The notes: a model not told the origin generated them from the letters alone. DNA of 64,000 nucleotides from Cystobasidium ongulense (GCA_022835595.1 BQUP01000001.1:558001-622000); one strand, 5' to 3'. Counted from the stretch's first letter, positions 34,160 through 46,365 are shown. Program-made: numbers and translations.

Positions 34160-35375
34160 CTAGTGCGGATGCCTAGCTCCGCCTTCACTCTCCACATGCA
34201 ACACAAACGCCCTTCTTACATGTTTAATGAACGTATTCAAATCTCTACCGTCGTTCAGTGCCGTCACAAGTGGTTTCAGCGTGGAGGGCGGTAATTGAGG
34301 CTTGCATAAGGGAATTGAGAAATCTGAATCTGACGCGTCGATGTGTACTTCGAAGATGCGCTTATGATCTGATGGGTCGAGTAATGTGAAACGGAACGCA
34401 ACCACGTCGCCTGGTGATTCATAGATAACCAATTCAAGGTTAATATCAGCAATATCCTTCTCTATGCTGTAAGCCCAGGTGAGATAGTGCGTAGCTTACG
34501 TGGCTTCCCCTCTATCGTAAGACCAAGCTTAGACTCCAAGAATGCCAATTCGGGTCCGTCTTTCTTAGCTTCCTGTTCGAAAGCTCTTCGTACGCGGTCG
34601 TTTGCTGTAGGAATCGCTTGTTAGTATACAGTGGCAAGACTCGCATATATGGTTCAGGAGGACCTACCATCCTTGATAGTCTGTATCTTGGTCGACCACT
34701 CTTCTAGTTCTCCCCGTAGCGCATCGAGTTGAGCCGCGAATGCTCTCTTTCGATTCTCCAATTGTGTTAATTTGGCAGTCGCGTCTGCTATTTCGCCTTT
34801 CTCTCGTTCGAGGGCTGACGTTTCATGTCAGCCTGGGTAAGGTAAGCAAGGGACGACCAGTGTATCTTCTCACCTTTGACGACATCTGCACCTTCCTTTC
34901 TCAATCTCTCGCATTCACCTTCCCATCTGCGATCTTCTTCCAGCAGTTCCACCTTGAGAGCTTCATGGGCGCGTCTCCTTTCGCTTTTGCCATGCTTGAT
35001 GACTTTGATAGCGTTGTCTATATTGTTCTGAGTCTGCTCTATGACCAGCTTCAACTCGACGTTATCAGCCAGTGATCTATACTTTGGATCTTGAAAGCTG
35101 ATCGAAGGGTATATTGATATGGCCTGTCCTTGACTGGATGCTATCTGGCTTGAAGAGCTTTGAGACCCGGACGGATGGAGACCAGGTAACGGTGATGGTG
35201 GAATATAGCGCGACGGCGTCAGAGTGCTCTTCCGTCGAGGCGTAAAACGCGATTCTTGAGCCGTGTTGTTTGTCGTGTTGCTGGTAGCTTCTGTTGCTCC
35301 CTGACTGCCGGACTGCGAGGCGTACAAACCACGCGACGGCGTTGACGGGACGCCTCTTCTATATGGCGACTGCAT
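34160..35375 (-). CDS. SPC25: Kinetochore protein Spc25 (Ndc80 complex)
   Basis: Subunit of the Ndc80 kinetochore complex; its globular end contacts the inner kinetochore. Four exons, read from the complement of 35375-34874, 34814-34668, 34604-34500 and 34461-34160, join in phase to 351 residues. The N-terminal 80 residues are Ser/Thr/Pro-rich with repeated TP(S/R)R-type sites. A long coiled coil follows (KSERRRAHEALKVELLEEDR, EREKGEIADATAKLTQLENR). The C-terminal RWD-like domain reads VVAFRFTLLDPSDHKRIFEV, then LKPLVTALNDGRDLNTFIKH and VRRAFVL, matching Spc25. The N-terminal extension is longer than usual and could carry mitotic kinase sites. It is divergent from the helicase gene. Confidence 0.9.
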
Positions 35376-35844
35376 AGTCAGTTGTCTTGCTCTTGTGAAC
35401 TTGTTGATGGATCCATGCAATCAGTCACTATCCAACCTTGGAGAAGCGGCACGATCGAGAAAGTCGACGACGACGACGACAAGTGCAGACGGAGCTTCTT
35501 TCTCTCTTCACACAGCATCAGCTACTCTTCAAGGTCCGCTTATTGAGCCTGGCATCGACTCCGTGAACCACGCTCATTCAGGGCTTGTCGAACTATCTCA
35601 CTTCAGCTTCAACGTGAGAAAGCAAAAGCCAGACAGAGGTTCAGGCCGTTTTGCTACCAGAGCACCTCTCTCGATACGCGCTTTTGTGCTGCACAGTGCC
35701 TCCTACATCACTTCAGTTCTGTTATTCAAGCAATGCGTCTATGCTCAGCAAGCTTGGATGAATTCTTGATGTTGTCAAGCGTGTGAATCCTGCAGCCAGC
35801 TTTATCATACACCGTGAGTGCCTCGTACATACAGACCTCAGGTT
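35376..35844. promoter_or_regulatory. Divergent promoter region (Spc25 / helicase)
   Basis: 470 bases between outward-pointing start codons. No coding frame is supported. Both promoters must lie here or in the leaders. Confidence 0.45.
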
Positions 35845-38800
35845 ATGCTGAAGAACGAGCTATCCACAGCCCTCGCCGAAATGCTTCGCTGCAGAGCGTG
35901 CTGGACTCGCTCCAGCGCTCTGTCGAGAACGAGACAGCCTCGACATCCAAACGTCCCGATCTCGTCGTCGAGCTTCCACTCACTGCGAGGTGGTCTGCAT
36001 CACTCTACACAAGCTTTCCATTCAGGAACAGAATCTCAAATAGCTTCAAGAATATACAGATCTCCGCTGAGCTGTGTACGAAGTCACTCCCGACAATATG
36101 CAACTCTTACCGAGTTGCCACCTAGCACTTCTACTGTTTCCGCCCCTCCACCTATACAACGTACGAAGCCGACTCGACCACAAGTTAGGGTTAAAGTGAT
36201 GGAGGAAGAGCCGTCTGAAGAAATCGCAACAGCTATACCGCCATCAAGCGATGCGTTCGGCGACCTCTATGCCATAGCGAACTCTTCAGACTACACCCCT
36301 GTGCACTCTCTGAAGAGCATTTATGATGACGACGAAGTACTCAACGGTGAAGCAGCTTCAATACTCCCTGTCCATCGTACTTCGCCGACGCAAACAAGCC
36401 TCAAATCTAGAGTGAAAGCCAAGTCACCTAGTCGCAGGAGCAAAGTAGCCACAATTCTCAGCAAGACAGTATTGCCGAAACAAGCTATAAAATCAATCTC
36501 TGAGCAACCCTTCGATTCTTTCCGCCTGCAACACCGTAAAGCTCAGTATCGTTTGGACTACAATTGGGAAGGAAGAAACGATTATGCTATAAATCCCCAA
36601 CCACATCATCAATCACTTGTCTCGCGATATGATTGGCGCCTTCGAACGCCTTGGAGGACTCCAGATGAAGTACAAAGGCATGCGTATGGATCCAAGGTTT
36701 TGTTCCGCAAGCGTGCAAATACCGAAGATGCGCTCCAGTCTACAAAGCTGGATAGTTATCAGACGAAATATAGGCGTTTCATAAGATTAGAGAGAGAAGA
36801 ATCGGAACGATTGGCTCTAGCACGATTGCGTCAGTCTAGCAAGCGTGAGATGCAGTCTTTCACCACATCCTTTACTGGACCTGTTGAGCATCTAGGAGGT
36901 CTGCAAGTTCGGCCTGGCGTCAACAGGCGGCACTTCCAGCCGGCTACAGATAGCGCAGAACAGGCTACTGAGGACGATATTTTGCAAGCTGAAGCACAAG
37001 TTGAACACGAGCATACACTGGATGAGCGAAAGCTATTCTTCTTCTCTCGTCCAGATAGACAAGAACTACCAGCAAATACCTTTCACAGGGGCAAAATGGT
37101 ATTCATCTGGAAATGCACCTATGATAATTTCCTTCAGGATTGGATAGTTCCCGAACTCCAAGATACAAGTTTGACGCTGGAACAACTTAGCGCTAAAGCA
37201 GTCAGGGGATATGTGCATAGAGAATGGTCCAATCGGATCGATATAAATTGCGAGCAGTTTACGCCCCAAGCAGGGGAGACTTTCCGGTAAGCAGTCATGT
37301 ACATTCATGCACATTGTGTTATCGAGGCTCATGTGTATGGTCCTCATCAACGCAGCATCGATGTTGGCTATGATGGGACAGCTTTCGACAGGCAAGAAGC
37401 AGCTCTTGTCAAGTTGGCCTTCGATGCTTCTGAGCAGAGATTAGCAAATGAGAACTCATCAAAAGGACCACATCTACCGAGTCGCAATACAGAGCTTTCA
37501 GGCACTGAACTGCGCGATCTTCTCCTCAATCATGATGACTTCGAAGAATCCGCTTTGCCTACTGTGATGGCATCGCCCGTTCTCATGGAGGATGAATTCA
37601 TAGCTAGCTGGGCTAGACGCTATTCTCGACCTAACCCACTGTAGGCGATTCTATTGCACTCATACTTTGCGCGAGATATTGAGAATTTCTTTCCGGGGTA
37701 GGCGACTGGATGGCGATCCCGACCTCGGCCTGAACGGCACGCAACTTCGAGCAGTAGCCAATGCTGTACTCAATAATTTCACTCTGATTCAAGGTGTAAG
37801 TGCGAGATAAGTTGTTCAAACTCGGAACGACAGCTGATTTGAAAACGCTTTGCAGCCACCTGGAACAGGCAAGACTGCAACACTTGTCGCAGCTCTCAAG
37901 CTACTCAAGGCACATTTCCAAGTAGCTGCTCCTATCTTGGTATGCGCACACACGAACAATGTAGTGGATATGATCGTCAGCAAGTGTGCGGAAGAAGGCC
38001 TGCGCCCACTTCGTTTCGGCCGAGAGCATCGCATTCGAGAGGATCTGCGCCAATATGGCTGCGAGGAACAGATCAGAATACATCCCTTGCAAGCGTCTTT
38101 GAAGCATTGGTCGGACGAAGAAGATCGTCTTCGGGACCGGAAGAAAGAAATTTCGGATCTGCTGGATGGAAAGAAAGCCGTCTTTGCTGATTTGGGCACA
38201 GAGGGTGCTGGCATGTCGCCTGAGGAGCAGGAAGAGCTGAAAGCCGAACTTGGTGAGCTCAGGGAGACTCTTGGCTACCGTCTGCAATGCTTGCTTGCTA
38301 ATGACCTCTTGAATCAGAAAATGTCGAACTTGGGATACAGGAAGCTCATATGACCTATATTAAGACTCTTCGACGCGTGCATGCCGATTTGATCGCTTCG
38401 TCCGATGTCTGTCTTGCGACGTGCATGAGCGCATCAAGTTGGGAAACGGGAACTGCCGACTTTCCGATTGTCTTTGTTGATGAAGCTGGGCAATGTGATG
38501 AGCCGACAACACTCATTCCTTTCATGAAGGGCGCAAGACATGCAGTGCTCATTGGTGATCACAAGCAATTGCCCTCAGTCTGTAGCAGTGAAGAAGCGAG
38601 GTCGGAAGGTCTCAACCGCAGTCTTTTTGAGCGATTCAAGCGCCAAGCTTGTGAGCCATTGTGCTATTGATACGTCTTCCAGATCTAAGGACTGATTCTC
38701 CGCTCAAATATAGGCGTTCCTTCTATTCAGCTTGATGTTCAATATCGCATGCTACCCGCGATCTCAGCCTTTCCAAACAAGCAGTTTTATGCCGGAAGTA

Positions 38801-39409
38801 TCAAAGATTCGGAAGAACGTCAAAATTCAGCAGGATTATCCTCGTCTCAACCCGTCACTTTCTTCCATCATACGCATCCAGAAAGTCGAGTCGGCCAAAG
38901 TCTTGTCAATGACGGAGAAGTCGATGCTGTTATTCAAGAACTTCTTCGTATTCAAGCCGAAATAGCGCATGAAAGCATTGAAGATCATGCAATCCTCTCA
39001 CAAGTTGGCGTCATCTCCATGTATGCCGCTCAGACCGAAGCTATCCGCATCAAGGCGCGAGCTGCACTTGGTGAAGACCATGGAGTCGAAATCCACACTG
39101 TTGACGGATTTCAAGGCCGGGACAAGCACACAATACTCATCTCTACAGTTCGATCTAATCCGCAAGGAAATATCGGATTCCTAAAAGATCCACGTCGCCT
39201 TAATGTCGCTCTCACTCGGGCTAGAAATCAGCTTCTTATCTTTGGGAACGCTACTACACTCGCTGCTCCGCGCTGGTGGGAGCAAGGCGACAGTCTATTC
39301 GCTCAGTACATAACCTGGATCAAAGAGGTGCGCTTGGTGATCGCCTGCCTGCAAACTCCGAACGAAACTAATTCTCCATCTGCAGAACGGCTTCTTAAAG
39401 ACTTTATAG
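35845..39409 (+). CDS. UPF1-like SF1 helicase with possible mitochondrial presequence
   Basis: Superfamily 1B RNA/DNA helicase of the UPF1/IGHMBP2 group. Seven exons (35845-37286, 37356-37640, 37702-37795, 37856-38252, 38318-38650, 38714-39327, 39386-39409) join in phase to 1062 residues. Motifs in order: FTLIQGPPGTGKTATL (motif I), ILVCAHTNNVVD (Ia), IVFVDEAGQCDEP (II), VLIGDHKQLPSV (III), IQLDVQYRMLP (IV), VDGFQGRDKHTILIS (V) and RLNVALTRARN (VI). The first 60 residues are Arg/Ser/Leu-rich without acidic clusters (MLRCRACWTRSSALSRTRQ at the second Met), like a mitochondrial import signal. UPF1's Cys/His domain is absent. The start could be 35845 or 35881. The specific role is unknown. Confidence 0.92.
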
Positions 39410-40269
39410 CTTGGCCGCATGAAGCTAAGCCAGCGATGTCATAACCATGCTCTTTCGCACTTCTACACGTACCCACTTTTGCTCGCACTTCGTTCACTGC
39501 GCTGGAAGTATTCCCACATTTCGCATTTCTTCAAAACACATACGCTCTCGCCTTTATACCCCAAGCTGCTGTCAATTCTTCTCGCAAAACCACTATTCCT
39601 GTAGCATAGATAATATTTTTGTATCATAGAGCGTATTCAACGAGCCTTCGGAAGCCCTCTACATGCTCCATCGCGCCATCAGTGTCGAGCGGAATAGCCA
39701 TCTTCACCAGCCATGTTCTTTGGTTGTTCTCGTACCATGCAGCTTGTCACTAAAAGTTGACACTGGCCCGCAGAATAGACAGCGTGTCTGCAATCAAGCA
39801 AAGAGAAGCTACGGAGGAACTTTGGCTCGCTCCTCGTGGCCGCTCCTCGCTCGCCAGAACGTCTGGAGCTGACAAAGTATAAGGAAGTAAGTCATTCCAA
39901 GCTCTGGAGGCGATGTAGTGAAGTACGCTGACTTTGGTCGCTTTCAAAGACGGCTGTCTGGCCTCCGCAAGCGACTATTTGGAAGGAATAGACAAAGCAC
40001 AGACTGTGAGCGAGCAAAGTTAGGAGCAATATAGGTAGTAGGCAGATCATGTGATCGAGGCGAGTCACGTGTTCTTTGGGAGGATCTTCAAAAGGGAAAT
40101 CATTACCCTTTTGTTAGCGGAGATGGCGATGATGTAAGGACGATACTTTGTCCAACCCGCCCATCGCGATTGGACGATGCATGTTGTTGCATTATTGTAT
40201 ATTCGACATCGTAGCTCTTTGCTTTTCGCCATTCACTCTGCGTTGCACTGACTGTCTACCTACGCCAAG
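39410..40269. other. Intergenic; possible minus-strand coding remnants
   Basis: About 860 bases. On the minus strand two open stretches look protein-like (ending at 39750 and 39624), but no consistent splice joins them, so no gene is called. The right end holds the promoter of the DUF2231-like gene. Confidence 0.35.
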
Positions 40270-41200
40270 ATGAGCAGCCACATTGACACCGAAAAGATCA
40301 AGCAAACAGCTGACAAGGCAGTGGGCGAGGTGGTGAGTGGTGGAAGAGTTTGAGTGGTGTTTTTCATTCGACTGACACACCTTCTCCAGTCCGCTGTCGG
40401 CATGGGCCAGAAGACGCCCGTCGGCGAATCGTCGCACCCTCTCCAGTAAGAATAATCATCCTGCAGTAGGAAAGAAAAGTGATTAATGTAGAGAAAAGCC
40501 CGGCAACGGTACACGCGCCGATAGGTTTGTGGGGTGCTTCGTTCGCTTTGAACACTGCACACTACTTCACTCCAGGCATCTTCCCCTCAGCCGTCAGCCA
40601 GAGCGGTTTCCTGTCTCGTTTTATGCCGCCACTCGCCGCCGTGCCCGTGATCGCCCATTATGCCAACGGAGCCGGGTTGATTACTGCGACCGTCACTATT
40701 GCTACTGGTGTGTCCGAGTTGATGGGAATGTGGAAGGGACAGGCAGATCAGAAGGGAGGTTACATGAAGGCTTTGAAGGATGCTTATGCCGGTGATCCAA
40801 ATGATATGGCCGCCGTAAAGCTCAAGACGACGTTTACACACGCAACCCTGAATGATCTAGTCTGTAAGTGGCAGAGTCTCTTGTGTTTTCACTTTGGTGT
40901 ATCTTCTGATGCTTTTGCCTCGCTTGCAGTCGCTCTCGCTGGATGGAACTTCTACAAACAAGCAATATCACCTACATTAGCTTTGCCACCCATCAACGCA
41001 TGGCTATCAGCTGCTGTTCTCCCAGTCTTCTTCTATTCGGCTTACTTGTACGTTTTTGACATTCTGCCATCTGACGAGCATAAAGCATTCGCTAATACCA
41101 CCTCTCTGTTGTGTTTAGGGGAGGCTCTCTTGTGTACGAGCACGCTGTCGGCGTCCAAAGACAAGGAAAGGGTCCAGAAATCGCAAAGAAACAGCAGTAA
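40270..41200 (+). CDS. DUF2231-like multi-pass membrane protein
   Basis: Five exons (40270-40332, 40390-40445, 40499-40863, 40930-41047, 41119-41200) join in phase to 227 residues. A soluble N-terminus (MSSHIDTEKIKQTADKAVGE) is followed by a His/Pro segment (HPATVHAPIGLWGASFALN) and about four hydrophobic helices (AAVPVIAHYANGAGLITAT, VALAGWNFYKQ with F, INAWLSAAVLPVFFYSAYL). It ends with GGSLVYEHAVGVQRQGKGPE. The GGxLVYxHxVGV motif and early His-Pro segment are those of DUF2231 membrane proteins. The function of the family is not established. The invariant-looking histidines could bind a metal or haem, which is a guess. Confidence 0.8.
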
Positions 41201-41342
41201 AGCAAGAACGATGGTCCAGACAGCATATGTCACACGGGTTCTCGAGTACCGGTATCAGCCAACTTATAAGAGGGAGGCCCGCTATTACTCCTAGCCATTT
41301 TCAAAATATATATTTGTACCCTGAGACGCAACGCTAAATCTG

Positions 41343-41372
41343 TTCACGTATAATGGCTTCACGTATAATGGC
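41343..41372. repeat. 15-base tandem duplication
   Basis: The unit TTCACGTATAATGGC occurs twice head to tail, without mismatch. It lies in the 3' flank of the DUF2231-like gene. Function unknown. Confidence 0.8.
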
Positions 41373-41885
41373 TTCTCATGGTTGCCACATTGCAGCGAGA
41401 TAATGTGTGTCTGATGCTAACTTGCCGTGTGTTACTGCAGGCCCGGTGCCTTGATGCAAGACCTCCTAGCGGAGTCTTCAAATCTCTCGCTGGCGAATAG
41501 TTTTGCAGAAATTGGTAGATCTGCTTCTGTTGAAGTTCACCTTGTACATAAGACCCGGTAATCATAGGAGAGTAGGGCCAGTATAGCCCTAATCGCCTAC
41601 AGATACCGGACCCTTCGTACATGGTGAGCTTCCAACATAAGCAGAGCTGCCAAATTTTCTGCGAAACCGATGCTTGTCAGGACCATCACCGAGCGGGACT
41701 AAACGGAAGATGATTAGACTTCTGGATAAATCTCTGACGATAATAAACCGTCAGGATCACATGAAACGCGACACAGTCACCTCCGCCTTCGAGGAGCTGC
41801 AGCACATGCGATTCAGAGGCACAGGACGATCCGCTTGATCACCCGAAGGCATAATCTGATCTTTGCGCTGTTTTCGCAATCTGAT

Positions 41886-41906
41886 TGATATCCCGATGAT
41901 ATCCCG
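41886..41906. promoter_or_regulatory. Direct repeat TGATATCCCG x2 with GATA cores
   Basis: Two identical 10-base copies begin 11 bases apart (about one helical turn). Each contains TGATATC, which reads GATA on both strands. They lie about 330 bases upstream of the siderophore transporter ATG. Fungal iron regulators of the Urbs1/SreA/Fep1 type are GATA factors that repress siderophore genes, so these are candidate operator sites. The assignment is inference. Confidence 0.45.
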
Positions 41907-41930
41907 CAGCCCGGGGCGAATTGAGCTAGG

Positions 41931-41942
41931 CTGAATATTCAG
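41931..41942. promoter_or_regulatory. Perfect 12-base palindrome CTGAATATTCAG
   Basis: Fully self-complementary sequence in the siderophore transporter upstream region, 25 bases after the GATA direct repeat. It could be a dimer-binding site. No factor is assigned. Confidence 0.35.
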
Positions 41943-41990
41943 ATATCTTGGCACTGTCCAGCTGTGGCTTTCCGTCTTTTTGGCGCTTGT

Positions 41991-42006
41991 CAGAGACCGG
42001 TCTCTG
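41991..42006. promoter_or_regulatory. Perfect 16-base palindrome CAGAGACCGGTCTCTG
   Basis: Fully self-complementary with no spacer, about 225 bases upstream of the siderophore transporter ATG. An AGATAG motif follows about 10 bases later. Its length makes chance occurrence in a 1-kb region unlikely. The binding factor is unknown. Confidence 0.45.
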
Positions 42007-42228
42007 GATCTAGAAAGATAGAAATGACGCGATTTAGATCTACCCGCCAGGGAGAGGGACGGACAGACCGGAAAGCTGCAGAGTTTTAGAGCAGTACCGC
42101 AATCAGCACAATCTGATTACGGTAAATGTTCCAACTGATTTTGCATCTCATTTCTCTTTCTTCCCCTCTGTTCATCCATTCCATCAGTCCCTCACACTCC
42201 CGCCCTTACCTGCCAGATTTTAGCAAAC

Positions 42229-44695
42229 ATGGACAACAATATCCGCCGCATGACTTCACTGTCAGCTACCGCACCTGAAGATTCTCCAGAGAAGAAGGCA
42301 CAGAATGAAGACAACGACTCATCTGACAGCGGGCACTCCACTCTTAAAAATGGCAGTGATCGTGGTCTAGTTCTCGAAACGCCAGGTGTTAAACGTATGG
42401 AGGCGTTCGCCAGAGCCACCAAGAACCGCAAGACGATCTTACTAGGTCTTGCTCTTGCTGTATATGTCGTGAACTTCACTTATTCAATGGAAAGTTCGAC
42501 CACATACGCATATGCTATTTGGGCAACAAGCTCCCTCCAGACCCATGCTGCTGGAATTTCTGCTACGAACGTAGCGAGTCGAGTGATCTCTGCCGTCTGT
42601 CTGCCTTGTGAGTTTGCTTGCTTGTGCTGAATTCAGGCCGTGGCATTTCCTTCTTACTTGTTCCAACCATCCATCGTCACCAGTTCTCGCCAAGTTCGCC
42701 GATGTCTTCTCTCGACCAGTGGTCTACCTGGTTTCCCTTGTCTGCTATACAGTAGGGTTCATCGTCATCGCTCAATCTCCAAATATTTCAGCGTGTAAGC
42801 CTTTTCCGATGACTTCGGCTGACTGCTTACTAGTGCTGATGGATTGACGTTCATAGTTGTCGTCGGCAACGTCCTGACTGCCATTGGAGGATCGGCCATC
42901 ACACTGCTCAACAGCGTCTTGTGTGCAGACCTGGTCCCTTTGCAATGGAGAGGAATGACTATGGGCCTGTTGTCCACCCCATACCTCGCCACAGCTTGGT
43001 TCACTGCCGAAATTGCAGCTGCCCTTGGAAATGAGGAAGGATGGAGGTAAGCTCATTCATTACTATACGGGTCCAGGCATCGTTACTGATGCGAGCTTAT
43101 CTTGGACTATTCCAGGTGGTAAGTCTGCAATGCCGAAGCTCAGTAAAGCCATCAAAAAGCTAATGTTTCCATCATTCTAACTACAAATGGCATATAGGGG
43201 ATACCGAATGTATGCCATCATTATCCCGGTCGTCATGGGACCCGCACTCGCCGTGGTTGCCTGGCTGGAACGGCGCGCCTACAAGACTCACCGTGACGAT
43301 GGACGTGTTGGCGAGCCGGACGTCAAAGCAGAAGAAGGTTACCCAGTAGCGGAAGAAGCCAAGCCTCCTTTCATGTCTGTTCTCCGAACGACTCTTCAGC
43401 AACTCGACGCAGTTGGGCTTATCTTGCTCGGTTTCGGCTGGTCCCTCCTACTTCTTCCATTCTCACTCTCGACCACCGCTGTAGGAGGTTACAACAATCC
43501 TTCCCTTATTGCCATGTTTGTCGTCGGAGGCATACTAGTTTTAGCCTATGTCGCATACGAATACTTCTTCGCAATGTTCCCCACAGCGCCCAGACGGCTC
43601 CTCAAGAATAGAACTTTCGTGACAGCTGTCATTATCGACTTCATCTACTTGCTGGCTGGTTACATGAATTTGACGTAAGTTCAAAACTTTTGCTTGCAAA
43701 AATCTCTTGTTCTTAAGGCGACGTATTGACCATTTTGATGCAAAAATAGGTATATCTACTCGTATGTGTATATAGTAACAGACGTTAACGACAGAAATTT
43801 CGTCTGTCAGTAGATTCCAACAAGAAAAGTGGGGGAAGACTTCAGCTGACAATTTGACGGCCAACAGATTACAACAACATCCTCACCATGACATTGTGCT
43901 CGTGCGGTGTCGTTGCTGGTATCGTTCACCGTATCACACATCGATACAAGCTGCTTCAAATCATCGGGCTCTGCATCAAGATTGTTGGCATGGGCCTCTT
44001 CGTCAGTAAGAGCGGTGTGCACAGCTGGGCACAGCTAGTCATTGCACAAGTCTTTGTCGGTATTGGTGGATCGTTCAGGTAAAAAAATATCAGGTTGAGC
44101 GAATTACACTCTCCGACAGTCGCTGATTAGCGGTCTTCCTGTCCGTCCACAGCGTTGTAGGCTCTCAAGTAGCGTCACAAGCTTGCGTACCTCATCAGGA
44201 TGTCGCTCTGGTCATCGCGTTACTTTCTCTCTGGTCGGACATTGGTGCAGCTATTGGCAGTGCCATCTCTGTTGGCGTTTGGGGCCATTACATGCCAATT
44301 AACCTGCGGGCATTCTTGCCAGCCTCCGTTACGGACGAGGAGGTTGCTGTGTTCTTTGGCAACATTGTCGCAATCAAAGACTATCCATTCGATTCTGAGA
44401 TCCGCCAAGGAGCGATTCTCGCCTATGAAAAGGTGTGCATGGTCTCTCGTTCTGCCATAATTTAGAAGACTGACTTATGTCTTTGCAGACTGTGTTTCCC
44501 CTATTCGCAGGAGCACTTGGGCTGTCTTTCCTCCCATTGATCGCTGCCTGCTTCCAGACAAACTTCTATCTGGGTACTCAGCAGAATGCTTACGACAACA
44601 AGGACACTACAGGAAAACCTACCATTGAATCCGCACACAAGGTCGTTGCCAAGAGGGGGCTGTGGCAGAAGATCATCAGGGTCTGGGATCAGTGA
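42229..44695 (+). CDS. Siderophore-iron transporter, MFS SIT family
   Basis: Plasma-membrane major facilitator of the Sit/Arn type that imports ferric siderophore complexes. The N-terminal 65 residues are acidic/Ser-rich. Membrane segments begin with KTILLGLALAVYVVNFTYSM and include VVYLVSLVCYTVGFIVIAQS, LAKFADVFSRP (loop 2-3 signature), ADLVPLQWRGMTMGLLSTP, and LDAVGLILLGFGWSLLLLPF. DYNNILTMTLCSCG and GVHSWAQLVIAQVFVGIGGS with SQVASQACV follow. Order and motifs fit the 14-helix SIT family. At least six short introns are present; the one near 43765-43868 is not fully resolved. The upstream region carries GATA-core repeats and palindromes, consistent with iron regulation. Which siderophore it carries cannot be told. 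Confidence 0.92.
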
Positions 44696-45430
44696 TCAAC
44701 CGTACGGACTACATAAAATCTCTTAGAAGTCCATATAGAAGTCTCATTGGCACACTGCATCCCCAAGACCAGGGAAAAAATTACTCTCTTCTTCATAAAA
44801 CGAGCGCTCTCCCATCACGGACCTCTCTCAGTCACCTTCCAGGCTGTTACGTTGTTAGTACAGTAGATGCCATTTCTCGAGTATGCAATTGACATAGGGC
44901 AGTTAAGTATTAGGCATAATTTGATCTGATGAGGGTACAACGCATAAATGTCGATGAAGAATGCTGCTTGAGGCCGTTTTGCAGCACTTACGAAAACTGC
45001 CTTAGAGCGACGAGTGGTCGGACCGTCCGGAGCCACTATGCTTTGAGGTCAATTTCCAGACGACTTCAAATTTTGCTGTGCGAGTGGTGAGATATAGTTT
45101 AGGTTCGAGGAAGCCTCCTGGCTGTTGCTTTCAGTGCAGCAAGTTTTTGGAACGGCTTCAGCAGGCTCAGCTTTGCAGGCATTCGAGATGCTGTCTCGAT
45201 CAGCCTCATGGAGGCCTCAGAAAGCAAGCTTGCGGTGTAGACGAGAAGTCCAGAGTATTCTTTCATCTTACTAGCATGCTTGTTCGCCCTTCTCTCCTGC
45301 TGTGGCTCTCTATTCGTTGCCTGTATGAAACAGAAATGCATGTTCACCATGTGGCAAGCCTGGACTTTGTGTCGCTGTCCAGTCGGCCTGGCAGTTGCCT
45401 CTGGACAATCCGCATCACTCAATCATCACC
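44696..45430. other. Intergenic, transporter 3' flank and SPF30 promoter
   Basis: 735 bases with short frames only. No RNA gene, repeat or coding region is supported. Confidence 0.5.
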
Positions 45431-46365
45431 ATGTCTTCACAAGCAGAGCTAGAAGAGAGCGAGCTTCAGGTAGGGCATACTCTCACCAGTCTGTGTCTGT
45501 TCTTGGCTGACCCCAGCTCTCTCACTCACCACAGCTGGTCCAGATCAACCAGGTGCTCAAGGACAGCCCGGACGATAGCGAGTTACTGGCACTGAAAGCA
45601 GAGCTGGAGAACCTCATCCAGTTGACAAAGGACTATCTCAAACAGCAGGCACCCGCAGCGTCCACTTCCCGGCAGCATCATGATCACAAAGCAGGCTCGA
45701 GTTCAGCGAGCGGCTCAGCAGCTTCCACGGCAAGCCTGACGACGGGCACAAATGTAATGGCGAAATGGCACAAGGATCACAAGTTCTACCCTGCGCTCAT
45801 TGCGAATGTTGCAGGAACGGAGGACGATCCAGTCTATACGGTCATTTTCGAGATTGACAAGTCTACCGAGGTTCTGCGAAAGGGAGACGTCAAGCCACTG
45901 ACCGAGTCGAAGAAACGTGCTATGCAGTTCAGTGAATCCAACAGAGATAGTGACGGTGCAGCTTCAGACTCCGCGCCTTCGACAAAGAAGACCCGAGTGA
46001 CGGAAGCAGACAAGACCGAGAAGAAGGCTCAAAAGGAGGTAGACCGTAAATCAAGAGTAGCAGAACAGAATAACAGACAGTCAAGCTGGCAGTCGTTTGC
46101 TAAGAAGTCGACAAAGAAGGGCGTACATATTCCGGGAGTAAAAGGAGAGTCGCTGTTCAAGACACCAGACAATCCCTACGGTCGAGGTGAGTTCGCGCAA
46201 CTGAGCGTCGACAAGCCGTATCTTCATGCAGCTCAGCTGACATGGCCGACCTCTTCTCTGATCACAGTCGGTGTCACCGGATCAGGCAAAGGAATGACAT
46301 CGTACGCCGCAAAACAGCGAGTCAAGTTCACAGGAGCGGAAGGTGAAGGAGAACAACAGCCATGA
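45431..46365 (+). CDS. Tudor-domain splicing factor SPF30/SMNDC1-like
   Basis: Nuclear pre-mRNA splicing factor; its Tudor domain recognises dimethylarginine on Sm proteins during spliceosome assembly. Three exons (45431-45469, 45535-46186, 46268-46365) join in phase to 262 residues. The N-terminus is helical (LVQINQVLKDSPDDSELL, LKAELENLIQLTKDYLKQQ), as in SMNDC1. A Tudor domain follows at about residues 90-140 (VMAKWHKDHKFYPALIANV, YTVIFEIDKSTEVLRKGDV). A basic helix with WQSFAKK comes next. Then KGESLFKTPDNPYGRVGVTG and a short C-terminal tail (GKGMTSYAAKQRVKF) match the family order. Length is close to human SMNDC1 (238). Confidence 0.9.

Larger units (their letters stand above)
41201..42228. 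other. Intergenic, promoter region of the siderophore transporter
   Basis: About 1030 bases. It contains a 15-base tandem duplication, two 10-base direct repeats with GATA cores, and two perfect palindromes, listed separately. No coding frame is supported. Confidence 0.55.

Noticed and set aside
38318-38353. Frame break inside the helicase (ATGA overlap of two frames near 38350)
   Set aside because: A GTGAGC-GAATCAG intron (38253-38317) restores the frame exactly, so no frameshift is needed.
39624-39950. Minus-strand protein-like stretches (one containing AIPLDTDGAMEHVEGFRRLV)
   Set aside because: They look like coding sequence, but I could not find a splice joining them in phase or a start codon, so no gene was called.
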